DNA of 64,000 nt from Hyphomicrobiales bacterium (lineage in GTDB: Bacteria > Pseudomonadota > Alphaproteobacteria > Rhizobiales > NORP267), in the NCBI GenBank assembly GCA_021775875.1, contig JAJFHA010000015.1, forward strand, positions 1 to 64,000. Direction: 5' to 3'. Shown piece by piece: positions 16,108 through 25,148 of the stretch. The translations under genes were made by a program, and so were the position numbers. Each line of letters starts with the position of its first letter. Within the stretch, counting starts at the first letter, position 1. The notes below the pieces were generated by a model, which was not told where the DNA came from, ran no database searches, and saw only the letters and a list, made by a program, of their open reading frames with translations.

Positions 16108-17481
16108 GTGACCACCCGACTGGAAAAACGGGCTGTCTTCGGGTGGGTTCTGTTTGATTGGGCAGCACAGCCCTATTTTACGCTTGTTACGACATTTTTC
16201 TTTGGTCCCTATTTTGTTTCGACCCTGGCGCCTGACCCGGTGACGGGTCAGGCCTGGTGGGGTTATGCGACCGGCGCGGCTGGTTTGGTAATTGCATTTT
16301 TATCGCCGTTTCTCGGTGCTGTCTCTGACGCGGCAGGGCGGCGCAAACCATGGATCGCGGTTTTTTCAGCCATGCTGATTGTGGCTTCATGTATGCTTTG
16401 GTTCACCGAACCCGGGTTGCCCGGAAGCGTTCCCATTGCGCTCATCGCGTTTTCAATTGGCATGATCGGTGTTGAATTTGCTACCGTATTTACAAATGCC
16501 ATGATGCCGTCGCTGGTACCCCCGGAGCGGCTCGGGCGGTTGTCCGGTCTTGGCTGGGCGATGGGATATGCGGGCGGGTTGATCTGCCTGATTATCGTTT
16601 TGGCTTTTTTCAATGCATCGCGGGAAACCGGCGAAACCATGCTCGGATTCATGCCCTGGTTCGGGCTTGATCCGGCTACCCATGAAGGGGCCCGGGCAAC
16701 GGGGCCCTTCACGGCAATCTGGTACATCCTATTCGTCATACCGTTGTTTTTATTCACACCGGATACGACGCGGGATTTTGACATTCCCAATGTTGGCGCG
16801 GCGTTACGTGCTGGTGTTTCGGATTTGCGCGAAACATTTACCAATCTCAAAAACTATGGGAACATCGTCCGCTATCTGGTTTCGCGTATGATCTACGCGG
16901 ACGGGTTGGTGGCGTTGTTCGCGTTCGGCGGAATTTATGGTGCCTCCGTCTTTGGCTGGAATATTACCGAACTCGGAATTTTTGGCATATTGCTGACAAT
17001 TGCCGGGTTGGTTGGTGCGCTTGTGGGTGGGTGGCTGGACGATATTCTTGGCCCCAAAATTATTATCCAGATGTCACTCATTATTTTGGCGCTTGGCTCT
17101 CTGGGCATCCTCTCGATTGATCAGGAAAATATCTTCTTCGTCATTCCCGTAGCCCAAGAGGCAGGGGCGGTGGGTGGAGCGTTTTCCACTTTACCGGAAC
17201 AGGTTTATCTTGCCCTTGGTGCAGTGATTGGCTTCGCTGCTGGTCCGGTACAGGCCGCCAGCCGGACACTGCTTGTCCGGGTTGCACCGCCTGAAAAGCT
17301 CACCCAGTTTTTTGGCCTTTTTGCGCTAACCGGGAAAGTCACAAGCTTTATCGGACCCACATTGGTCGGGATCGTGACTGCTGTTTCAGGATCTCAAAGA
17401 ATTGGTATTTCCGTATTGCTGATCTTTTTCACGGTCGGCTTTATCGGCCTGCTTGGCGTCCGGGCAGAGGGTGCAAAATAG
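16108..17481 (+). CDS. UMF1-family MFS transporter
   Basis: A 457-residue membrane protein of the UMF1/Atg22-like major facilitator group. The start RAVFGWVLFDWAAQPYFTLV and the FFFGPYFVSTLAPDPVTGQA stretch are family hallmarks, as is the DAAGRRKPWI loop between helices 2 and 3. About 12 hydrophobic spans are visible. The best start is GTG 16108 with AAGG upstream. Substrate is not known; bacterial UMF1 members are thought to move small solutes such as amino acids. It follows the glutamate dehydrogenase by 39 bp on the same strand, so co-expression is plausible. It ends six bases before the purH stop. Confidence 0.88.
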   Translation: MTTRLEKRAVFGWVLFDWAAQPYFTLVTTFFFGPYFVSTLAPDPVTGQAWWGYATGAAGLVIAFLSPFLGAVSDAAGRRKPWIAVFSAMLIVASCMLWFTEPGLPGSVPIALIAFSIGMIGVEFATVFTNAMMPSLVPPERLGRLSGLGWAMGYAGGLICLIIVLAFFNASRETGETMLGFMPWFGLDPATHEGARATGPFTAIWYILFVIPLFLFTPDTTRDFDIPNVGAALRAGVSDLRETFTNLKNYGNIVRYLVSRMIYADGLVALFAFGGIYGASVFGWNITELGIFGILLTIAGLVGALVGGWLDDILGPKIIIQMSLIILALGSLGILSIDQENIFFVIPVAQEAGAVGGAFSTLPEQVYLALGAVIGFAAGPVQAASRTLLVRVAPPEKLTQFFGLFALTGKVTSFIGPTLVGIVTAVSGSQRIGISVLLIFFTVGFIGLLGVRAEGAK

Positions 17482-17487
17482 CTGCGC

Positions 17488-19071
17488 TTAATGGCGGAAA
17501 TGACGCATACCGGTAAAGGCCATGGCGACATTGGCATCGTCGGCCGCTTTAATGACATCATCATCGCGGATCGATCCGCCCGGTTGAATAACTGCGGTTG
17601 CGCCGGCTTCAATTGCTGTGATCAAACCATCGGCAAAGGGGAAAAATGCGTCAGACGCGACCACTGAACCCTTGGTTGCAGGGTCACCGCCTGATGCCGC
17701 ATCTTCGGCTTTGCGGACGGCGATCCGGCTTGAATCCACCCGGCTCATTTGCCCGGCACCGATACCAACACTTGCCTGATCATGCACATAGACAATGGCG
17801 TTTGATTTGACGTGTTTGGCAATGCGGAAGGCAAAAATCATATCCGCCAATTCCCGCGCATCGGGGGCTCGTTTGGTCACGATTTTCAAATCGTTTTCAG
17901 AAATCCTGCCATTGTCCCGGTTCTGGACCAGCAATCCGCCAGAAACCGTTTTGGCGAAAATTCCAGGTGCTGCCGGGTCGGGCAGCCCGTCGGTCAGCAG
18001 GAGGCGGAGGTTTTTCTTGGCCGAAATGAGGGCGATCGCTTCTTCGTCGGCGCCTGGCGCGATAATCACTTCGGTAAAAATCCCGATCATGGCTTGTGCT
18101 GCGCGGGCATCCAACGGGCGGTTGGCGGCAATAATGCCGCCAAAGGCGCTGGTTGAATCGCATTGCAATGCTTTCTCGTAAGCCTCCGCCAGATTGTCAG
18201 CCAGCGCAACGCCGCACGGATTGGCATGTTTAATGATAGCAATGGCAGCGCTTTCGGTGGGATCGAATTCAGCAACCAATTCGAAGGCCGCGTCGGTATC
18301 GTTGATATTATTATAGCTTAGCGCCTTGCCTTGAATTTGCCGGGCGGTTGCGACACCTTGCCGGTCGCTGCCGTTTTGATAAAAGCCCGCTTGCTGGTGG
18401 GGGTTTTCACCATATCGGAGCAAATCCCCGCGCTTGCCATGAAGGGCAATTCTAGGTGAAAGCAGGTCGCCGGCTTCCTGGTTGAACCAGGTATGGATGG
18501 CGCTGTCGTAAGTGGCGGTTCGGGCAAAAGCCCCGGCAGCCAAAATGCGGCGCAAGTTTGCGCTGGTCGCGCCACCAAGTTCTGTCAGTTCGCCCAACAC
18601 AGACGCATAATCATCCGGGTTAGTGATAACCGTTACGCTTGCATGATTTTTGGCGGCAGAGCGGATCATTGCCGGGCCGCCAATATCGATATTTTCAATG
18701 ATTGTGGCGAAATCGCTTCCGGCTGCAACAGTTTCTTCAAACGGGTACAGGTTGATAACAACAAGATCTATCGTTGAAATATCATGATCGGCGCGGGCCT
18801 GATCATGATCCGGGTTGCCGCGAACCGCCAGCAACCCGCCATGCACTTTTGGATGCAGGGTTTTGATCCGGCCATCCATCATTTCCGGAAATCCGGTCAG
18901 GTCGGAAATATCGCGAATTTCAAGCCCGGCGTCGCGCAGCGCATTCGCCGTGCCACCGGTGGAAACAATTTCGATATTCATTGTGGCAAGGGCTGATGCA
19001 AAATCAACGATGCCCGTCTTGTCTGAAACGGAGATCAGAGCCCGCTTAATTTTCACCGGGGTATCGCTCAT
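17488..19071 (-). CDS. purH: Bifunctional AICAR formyltransferase / IMP cyclohydrolase PurH
   Basis: A 527-residue protein catalysing the last two steps of IMP synthesis. The N-terminal MGS-like cyclohydrolase domain begins [20 protein letters not shown] and contains [14 protein letters not shown] and [20 protein letters not shown]. The C-terminal AICAR transformylase holds the KHANPCGVA motif and the zinc-independent folate site near [23 protein letters not shown] 19071 was chosen over 19089 because GGAG precedes it and PurH normally starts there. It is the last gene of the minus-strand block htpX-rsmB-heparinase-purH, 102 bp after the heparinase gene. Confidence 0.97.
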   Translation of the reverse strand: MSDTPVKIKRALISVSDKTGIVDFASALATMNIEIVSTGGTANALRDAGLEIRDISDLTGFPEMMDGRIKTLHPKVHGGLLAVRGNPDHDQARADHDISTIDLVVINLYPFEETVAAGSDFATIIENIDIGGPAMIRSAAKNHASVTVITNPDDYASVLGELTELGGATSANLRRILAAGAFARTATYDSAIHTWFNQEAGDLLSPRIALHGKRGDLLRYGENPHQQAGFYQNGSDRQGVATARQIQGKALSYNNINDTDAAFELVAEFDPTESAAIAIIKHANPCGVALADNLAEAYEKALQCDSTSAFGGIIAANRPLDARAAQAMIGIFTEVIIAPGADEEAIALISAKKNLRLLLTDGLPDPAAPGIFAKTVSGGLLVQNRDNGRISENDLKIVTKRAPDARELADMIFAFRIAKHVKSNAIVYVHDQASVGIGAGQMSRVDSSRIAVRKAEDAASGGDPATKGSVVASDAFFPFADGLITAIEAGATAVIQPGGSIRDDDVIKAADDANVAMAFTGMRHFRH

Positions 19072-19173
19072 GGTGTTTGCTCCGGGCACAGATAATGGAT
19101 GTGCCGGGCTTAGCCGATATATATGGCGGCGTCACTATGGATTGCAGGACAGAATGCCGCATTCAACAGGAAA

Positions 19174-20931
19174 TCAACCGGATTGATCATTCCCGTCACT
19201 GTTGTCTGTGTTTGCGATATTGGATTGCTCTACAGACGCATCGGTGTTTTCTGGTCGTGCCTCAATCCTGTGCAGGATCCAGGCAATGTCTGGATTGTCG
19301 GCAACATTACCCGACAGAACCAGTTGGTTGGTCAGAATAGCGCCGCTCGGTTCAGGTAGAAAAACGCTTTCCTCGATTTCTATGGGTGCCCCATCGGTGG
19401 TAAATGCCCAAATTTCGTCGTTGGGGAGATTGAGCAAAAGGGCGCGATCATTAGTTGTACGGGTTATGCGGATATCGGGGTGTAAATGAAACCGGATGGC
19501 AAAAGCTACATTCGTGCGGTCACGGCTGGTTTGGAAATGATCGTGACCTTTTAGCGTATTGCCATCGGAATCGATGCTCAACATGCGCTCATGAATAACG
19601 TCAAACCGGGCCTTGTATCCGTCATGACTCAGGGTGAGATGGATACCGGTTTGGTTTTCTTCCCGATCCACCTGAACATTGCGTGGACCGGCAACAAGCA
19701 GACCATCGGTGTTTGAGCCAAATTGCCGCTCGTCTGTGAAGCGTGAAGAAGACGTGTCAGCAATTGATGCCGTTGAATGGGCGGCGGTGGTGCGGGATGC
19801 TCGCACCCAGTCTGCTACGGCAACGGCGGGGTGGCCGCAATTGACAATCACCCTTTGGCCACCTGTACTCATTTCAAACGCTAGGCATCCCGCATGGGCT
19901 TTTTGGCTCACCGCGATAGGTGGTGGCGCGCCGGTATCCACAAGAATGGTTGTTTCGCCGGTCGCCATGCGTTGATAGCCGGAATAGGGAGCATTGCCGT
20001 GGGGTTTGCCATGACTGTCGTCATAAGCCAGCACAGTCGCCAAGGTGTCCGCCGGGGTGCTGCTCATACCATTGAAAACCGCGAATGTGCCATCTGAATG
20101 ACGGAAGAAGCGCAGCATTGGCATCATCCGGTCGATGGAATTCAGCAATGCGGTTGGTGGTGGAATTTCTCGTGCTGTGAAAGTTTGCCGTAACGGCAAT
20201 AAATCGAGCAACAATTCGATTATTAGCTCAGGATTGCGGCTGATATGGCCACCATCCGGCAAAATTTGGCGGGTGAGTTCCTCGTTGAGCCATTTGGCCG
20301 ATTGTTTTTGCAATCGCGGCATATCAGACAGGCAGAGACCTGCAAAATTAAGGGCGATGATGGCGGTCAGCCGGGCCTGGCCTTCATTGGTATTGTCGAC
20401 GGCGCGACGTAGATACCGGACCTGACGGGTAAGGCTCCGCATGAAGGCGCGGTATTCATTCCGGTTGGCACCTTCGAGAATAACTGGTGAATGGCAGATC
20501 CATGAAATGATACGCCGGGCCACAATTTCGGGATCCCATGAGGGCAATTGAAAGCGTCCATGTTGGACAATCCAGTCGGATACCAGTGAGCGAGCGCGGG
20601 CGCGGGCAACTTCGCTGTCGGGCGTCCGCAAATGTCTGAGCCATCCAAATCCCAACAATGCTTTCAGCCAGGCTTGTGATGGTGGTTCAATCGCGAAAGG
20701 GGATTTTGCCCCGGCGACGATTGCCGACCCGCCGAGCGAGAACCGACCTCCAAACAACTCGTTCGCCATGACCGGGTCGCTGGTGCGGATATCCTGGGGC
20801 GCCAATAACAGCCGATCAGCGGTCCGTCCGCCAAAACGCCAGCGATAGGCGCGGGAGCGATATAATCCTCCCCGTAAATTACGGTACAAGCCAAGACCTG
20901 CAATTTTTATAAGCTGTGATGATCCAGCCAT
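19174..20931 (-). CDS. Heparinase II/III family protein
   Basis: A 585-residue protein of the heparinase II/III-like family: an N-terminal alpha/alpha toroid (WLKALLGFGWLRHLRTPDSE, WDPEIVARRIISWICHSPVI, LPDGGHISRNPELIIELLLD) and a C-terminal beta sandwich (STGGQRVIVNCGHPAVAVAD, DGYKARFDVIHERMLSIDSD). The HISRNPEL segment and the SxSSxRF region match alphaproteobacterial members encoded next to rsmB and purH. No secretion signal is visible at the N-terminus. True heparinases cleave acidic polysaccharides; the role of this chromosomal alphaproteobacterial version is not established. Confidence 0.9.
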   Translation of the reverse strand: MAGSSQLIKIAGLGLYRNLRGGLYRSRAYRWRFGGRTADRLLLAPQDIRTSDPVMANELFGGRFSLGGSAIVAGAKSPFAIEPPSQAWLKALLGFGWLRHLRTPDSEVARARARSLVSDWIVQHGRFQLPSWDPEIVARRIISWICHSPVILEGANRNEYRAFMRSLTRQVRYLRRAVDNTNEGQARLTAIIALNFAGLCLSDMPRLQKQSAKWLNEELTRQILPDGGHISRNPELIIELLLDLLPLRQTFTAREIPPPTALLNSIDRMMPMLRFFRHSDGTFAVFNGMSSTPADTLATVLAYDDSHGKPHGNAPYSGYQRMATGETTILVDTGAPPPIAVSQKAHAGCLAFEMSTGGQRVIVNCGHPAVAVADWVRASRTTAAHSTASIADTSSSRFTDERQFGSNTDGLLVAGPRNVQVDREENQTGIHLTLSHDGYKARFDVIHERMLSIDSDGNTLKGHDHFQTSRDRTNVAFAIRFHLHPDIRITRTTNDRALLLNLPNDEIWAFTTDGAPIEIEESVFLPEPSGAILTNQLVLSGNVADNPDIAWILHRIEARPENTDASVEQSNIANTDNSDGNDQSG

Positions 20932-21067
20932 AAAGCCGCCATTAATGTTTTTATCCGGGGCTGATCCATATTTTATGTCTAACTGGAATTCAGGGAATCA
21001 ACCGCTTGCATCTCAGTACACAATAGGTCTGTGATTGCCCTAGTACAAACTGAACACGGGCAGAAGT

Positions 21068-22420
21068 TTATATTTTCACCAACCGGGCGGCAAAAAACCC
21101 GTCAATCCCGCCAGACGCCGGTGATCCATCAATTGTGTCCGGTGTCATGAATGGCAGGGTTCGCAAATACCCGGTCTCGGAAATGGCGTCGGCCATGCCA
21201 CCAATGTCGGATGCTGTCACAGGCACGAGGCTGAAATCGGAATGGCGTTCAAGAAAAGTTGTGATCTGGTCTTCGCCTTCGCGTGGGTCAAGTGAACAGG
21301 TGCAATAGACGATTGTACCGCCGGGTTTAATAATTTCAGCGGCGTGATCGAGCAATTTGGCTTGAAGGTCAACAAAAGCGTCAGCGCGGGCCGGGTCCCG
21401 GGTGCGCATAACATCCGGGTGGCGGCGGATCGTGCCGGTTGCGTTGCATGGCGCGTCGATCAGGATGGCATCCGGCGCGGTATTTGGCGTCCATGTCGTG
21501 GCGTCGGCGACAACAATCTCAGCGTCCAGTTTGGTTCGGACCAGATTTTGGTGCAGGCGCTCAAGACGGGTTTCGGCGCGGTCGATTGCCGTGACCCTGG
21601 CTCCGGCTGCGATCAGTTGCAAAGTCTTGCCGCCTGGTGCTGCGCAGAAATCAACTACATGTTTGCCGCTCACATCTCTCAGCAAGCGAGCGGGCAAAGC
21701 TGCAGCGGCATCCTGGACCCACCAATTACCGTCTTCAAACTCAGGCAGGGTATCAATCGGTCCGCGATGGTCGAGCCGAACCGATCCGGTGGTCAGCAAA
21801 GTGCCATTTAACCCGTCGGGTATTTTGTCAAGATCACTTTTAAGCGTGAGATCAAGCGGGGCTTCCAGCAAGTTGGCGGTTGCAATTTTCAGGGCGACAT
21901 CCTCACCCCATTGGCGTTGCCAAATTTCAAACATCCATTTCGGATTGTTCAGTCGTGGCGCGTCCAGATCGTCAAGCAAAGGTTTGCCGGCTTCGGCGAT
22001 GCGCCGTAACCCGGCATTCACCAGTCCTTTGTGATGGCGGGCGCGGCGATCATGCCCGGTCAGGCGGACCGCCAGATCAACTGCCGCGTGATCACTGACA
22101 TCCATGAACAATATCTGGGCGACGGCGTTCAGTAAAATGTAACGCAGATTTCCAGACCGTGACGGAACACCCTTTTTGTAGAAGCGCCGTAACACCGCGT
22201 TCAGTTCGCCGAGATGACGCAAGGTTGTGAGCGCGATGGCGCGGGCCAACGCTGAATCGCGCTGATTCAACCATGTCGCCCCAACATTTGCCGAGATAGG
22301 TTGGCCGGGTTCAGGCAGTGTTTTCTTGTCGCCAAGAACCGTGACGGTCAGCGCCAGTGCCAGCCGCCGGGCGGGTAAACCGACCTGGGCTGGATTTTTG
22401 TCTGTTGGATTATCGGCCAA
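21068..22420 (-). CDS. rsmB: 16S rRNA (cytosine-967-C5)-methyltransferase RsmB
   Basis: A 450-residue RsmB/NOP-family enzyme. Residues 20-170 form the NusB-like RNA-binding domain (ALARAIALTTLRHLGELNAV; LNAVAQILFMDVSDHAAVDL). The SAM-binding motif is VVDFCAAPGGKTLQLIAAGA, followed by LIDAPCNATGTIRRHPDVMR and the catalytic cysteine motif VYCTCSLDPREGEDQ. It methylates C967 of 16S rRNA. The start codon is TTG at 22420: a stop lies two codons upstream in frame and no ATG is near. It begins three bases after the htpX stop, so it is probably translationally coupled to htpX. Confidence 0.93.
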   Translation of the reverse strand: MADNPTDKNPAQVGLPARRLALALTVTVLGDKKTLPEPGQPISANVGATWLNQRDSALARAIALTTLRHLGELNAVLRRFYKKGVPSRSGNLRYILLNAVAQILFMDVSDHAAVDLAVRLTGHDRRARHHKGLVNAGLRRIAEAGKPLLDDLDAPRLNNPKWMFEIWQRQWGEDVALKIATANLLEAPLDLTLKSDLDKIPDGLNGTLLTTGSVRLDHRGPIDTLPEFEDGNWWVQDAAAALPARLLRDVSGKHVVDFCAAPGGKTLQLIAAGARVTAIDRAETRLERLHQNLVRTKLDAEIVVADATTWTPNTAPDAILIDAPCNATGTIRRHPDVMRTRDPARADAFVDLQAKLLDHAAEIIKPGGTIVYCTCSLDPREGEDQITTFLERHSDFSLVPVTASDIGGMADAISETGYLRTLPFMTPDTIDGSPASGGIDGFFAARLVKI

Positions 22421-22423
22421 GGA

Positions 22424-23332
22424 TCAAGACCACGGGCCGGACCGGGTGACACCCAGATCAGCCAATGTTTGCGGTGTTTGCGTCCCGGTTGCGTCCCATT
22501 CTTGCGCCAGGTCCTGCAAGGCTGCGATCCGGCTGGCTGTGTCCGGATGGGTGGAAAACAACCGGTCCATACGGAGGCCGAGAAGCGGGTTCATGATGAA
22601 AACATGGGCTGAAGCGGGGTTGCGCTCAGCTGTCTCATTTGGAATTTGCCCGGCTGTGCGAGACATTTTGTCCAGCGCCGAAGCGAGCCACAAAGGCCGC
22701 CCGCAAATTTCGGCACCAAGCCGGTCGGCGGAATATTCCCGGGTCCGGCTAACGGCCATCTGTACCATTGCGGCAGCGGCAGGCGCTAAAAACATGACCG
22801 CGATGCGGCCGATCATGCCGAGGGAATTATTGTTCTGGCTGCCGCTGAAAAGAGAGAAATTCGCCAGCATCGAGATCGCCCCGGCGATGGTCGCGGTAAT
22901 GGTCATGGTCAGGGTGTCGCGGTTTTTGACATGCGCCAGTTCGTGCGCCATGACACCGGCCACTTCTTCAGGTTCGAGAACATCCAACAACCCGGTGGTG
23001 GCGGCGACGGCGGCGTGATCGGGATTGCGGCCGGTAGCAAAGGCATTTGGCTGAGGGTTCTGGATCAGATAAACCCGTGGCATCGGCAGATCAGCCTCGA
23101 TCGCCAGACGGCGGACGATTTCATAATATTCCGGGGCATTTTTGGCATCCACCTCGACCGCGTTGTGCATGCGTAATACCGAGTTGCCGGAATTCCAGTA
23201 GCTATAGGCGTTCATGGCCATGGCAATGAGGAACGCGATAATCATGCCGGTTTGGCCGCCGACTAATTGGCCAATGACCATAAATAAAGCCGTCAGGCCA
23301 GCCAGCAGAATGGCGGTGCGGAAAAAATTCAA
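22424..23332 (-). CDS. htpX: Membrane zinc metalloprotease HtpX
   Basis: A 302-residue M48 protease. The zinc motif HELAH is at residues 130-134 ([20 protein letters not shown]), with the third ligand region at [20 protein letters not shown]. Two N-terminal spans (residues 5-20 and 28-45) and two central ones anchor it in the inner membrane, where it degrades misfolded membrane proteins. I place the start at TTG 23332: it restores the standard family start ([18 protein letters not shown], with initiator Met) and has GGAGAG five bases upstream. The open frame continues to 23428 but that extension is Cys/Arg-rich and unlike HtpX. First gene of the htpX-rsmB-heparinase-purH block. Confidence 0.95.
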   Translation of the reverse strand: MNFFRTAILLAGLTALFMVIGQLVGGQTGMIIAFLIAMAMNAYSYWNSGNSVLRMHNAVEVDAKNAPEYYEIVRRLAIEADLPMPRVYLIQNPQPNAFATGRNPDHAAVAATTGLLDVLEPEEVAGVMAHELAHVKNRDTLTMTITATIAGAISMLANFSLFSGSQNNNSLGMIGRIAVMFLAPAAAAMVQMAVSRTREYSADRLGAEICGRPLWLASALDKMSRTAGQIPNETAERNPASAHVFIMNPLLGLRMDRLFSTHPDTASRIAALQDLAQEWDATGTQTPQTLADLGVTRSGPWS

Positions 23333-23602
23333 TTCAGCTCTCCAAAAAAGAGTTGTGCGCAAGATACGCCCACATGGCTTGCATATACAGCTTGTTTCAA
23401 GAGGTGGGCGTTGAAACAAGCCGTTCAAGCAGATTTTGGGCAGTGATCCAAAGTAATTTTACAATTTATTAACCCTGAAGCCACGCCCAAAGAACCAAAA
23501 AGCGCCGAAAAAACCAACTATTCTGCGAAATATCATGCATTGGCACAGGCGGTGCAATTCTTTCGATATGGGCAAATACCTGTGTCAGGGAGAAACATTT
23601 TT

Positions 23603-24817
23603 ATGTTCCGCGCGTTAAACTATCGCATTCAGAATGGCAGGTCTGTTTCATTTCGTGGCAGCGAAGAAGGTTCTATTGCCATCGCATTTGCTGTCATGAT
23701 CGGTTTTATAATACTTGCCGCAGGTGTAGCGATGGATTACGCCCGCGCCGCGCGGGTCTCTACTATTGCGACATTTGCACTGGATGCCGCGGTGTTGGCC
23801 GCCTCCCGCGACCTAGCCGCTGGTGCCAGCATGGGTGATGTTGAAAAAACCGCGCAGGATTATTTCAATGCCAATATCGCCAATCATAATCTTGCAGGTG
23901 TCAGTTTTTCACCATTGCAAATTGTTCAGGACAGAGTGAATGATAGCGTAGATGCTTCTGTACAGGCTTCGGTTGATACTGCCTTTGTTCGGATTGCAGG
24001 CATCGAAAGCGTGAATTTTGGTCAACATGCGGTTGCTACCTTTGCGTCCAAAGATATCGAGCTGGCGATGATGCTGGATGTGAGCGGATCGATGGATGGT
24101 TCCAAAATCCGGGACCTGCGCGATGCAGCGACCGATCTTGTGGACATCCTTCACAATGGTTCGCCGCAAAATGATGTCCGTATTGGCATGGTGCCGTATT
24201 CAACATCCGTCAATGCAGGAAATTATGCTGATGAAACGACGGGTGGGGCTTCGTCTCGCTGCGTTACCGAGCGCGCCGGATCAAACGCCTTTACCGATAC
24301 TTCAGGTCGTGCCGATCCATTAGGGGGTGGCGGTGGCGTTTATTGCCCGAATAGTGAAATTGTACCGATCACTGACCGCGAGCGGTTGATGAAACGGCGC
24401 ATCAACAGGCTACGTGCCGGCGGGTGGACAGCAGGACATCTTGGTGTTGCCTGGGCTTGGTATATGCTCTCGCCCGAATGGAACAATGTCTGGCCAGCGG
24501 CAAGCCGCCCGCGCGCTTATGGTGTGGTCAACAATATTAAAGCTGTCATCTTGATGACGGACGGAGAGTTCAATACAACTTATGTGCCTGCAAACGGAAA
24601 CTCCGCAGGGCAGTCTGAAAACCTTTGCGACAATATGCGCGACAAAGGTGTGGTGATATATGCCGTTGCTTTCCAGGCACCGGCTGCATCTGAAATCTTG
24701 TTGCGGGATTGTGCAGATGTCAGCGTGCGCTATTTCAATGCCGCCAATGGCCAACAATTGCGCGATGCATTTCAGGAAATCGCGCTCTCGCTGTTGCAAC
24801 TCCGGATCTCTGAATAA
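23603..24817 (+). CDS. TadG/TadE-like pilus assembly protein with von Willebrand A domain
   Basis: A 404-residue protein with one N-terminal membrane helix (IAIAFAVMIGFIILAAGVAM, about residues 26-45) followed by DYARAARVSTIATFALDAAV, the typical Flp/TadG start. A von Willebrand A domain begins at about 155; its MIDAS motif is DVSGSM (159-164), with the later AVILMTDGEFNTTYV strand. A Cys-bearing insert (SRCVTERAG to GGGGGVYCPNSEIVPITDRE) sits in the middle. TadG-like proteins contribute to Flp pilus assembly, but no tad/cpa genes adjoin it. The ATG at 23603 has GGGAGA upstream; a frame opening at 23540 is not supported. Confidence 0.85.
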   Translation: MFRALNYRIQNGRSVSFRGSEEGSIAIAFAVMIGFIILAAGVAMDYARAARVSTIATFALDAAVLAASRDLAAGASMGDVEKTAQDYFNANIANHNLAGVSFSPLQIVQDRVNDSVDASVQASVDTAFVRIAGIESVNFGQHAVATFASKDIELAMMLDVSGSMDGSKIRDLRDAATDLVDILHNGSPQNDVRIGMVPYSTSVNAGNYADETTGGASSRCVTERAGSNAFTDTSGRADPLGGGGGVYCPNSEIVPITDRERLMKRRINRLRAGGWTAGHLGVAWAWYMLSPEWNNVWPAASRPRAYGVVNNIKAVILMTDGEFNTTYVPANGNSAGQSENLCDNMRDKGVVIYAVAFQAPAASEILLRDCADVSVRYFNAANGQQLRDAFQEIALSLLQLRISE

Positions 24818-24917
24818 TTTCATTCCCTGATTGGATCGTTTGATCGCTTGAAGCGACGGGCATATATGGTTAGGACACGGGGCTGGTCACAATAGATAAT
24901 TGTTGAATATTCGGATC

Positions 24918-25106
24918 ATGGAAAAAAACGATCAGAAGAAACCTCTGTCTGATGCAGCAAAGCGGGCGCTTGCGGAAGCGGAAACACGCCGCGCCAAGAC
25001 AGACCGCAAAGTTGCCGCCATGCCGAAGGAAATTGCCGGGCGTGATGGGCCGGAACCGGTTCGCTATGGGGATTGGGAAAAAAAGGGGATCACCAGTGAT
25101 TTTTAA
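24918..25106 (+). CDS. DUF1674 / succinate dehydrogenase assembly factor 4-like protein
   Basis: A 62-residue protein whose second half is the DUF1674 signature: MPKEIAGRDGPEP followed by RYGDWEKKGITSDF at the C-terminus. The eukaryotic relative SDHAF4 binds flavinylated SdhA and promotes assembly of complex II, and the bacterial members are thought to act likewise. The N-terminal half is charged and Ala-rich, probably disordered. ATG 24918 is preferred; a TTG at 24900 is possible. In many alphaproteobacteria this gene lies beside rsmB, htpX, heparinase and purH, consistent with its place here. Confidence 0.88.
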   Translation: MEKNDQKKPLSDAAKRALAEAETRRAKTDRKVAAMPKEIAGRDGPEPVRYGDWEKKGITSDF

Positions 25107-25148
25107 TCCTGCATACAACTTCGTTTCCGAAAAGAAATATCTCTGACC

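Noticed and set aside
23333-23428. N-terminal extension of HtpX from ATG 23428
   Set aside because: Cys/Arg-rich and non-homologous; TTG 23332 has a good Shine-Dalgarno and restores the standard start.
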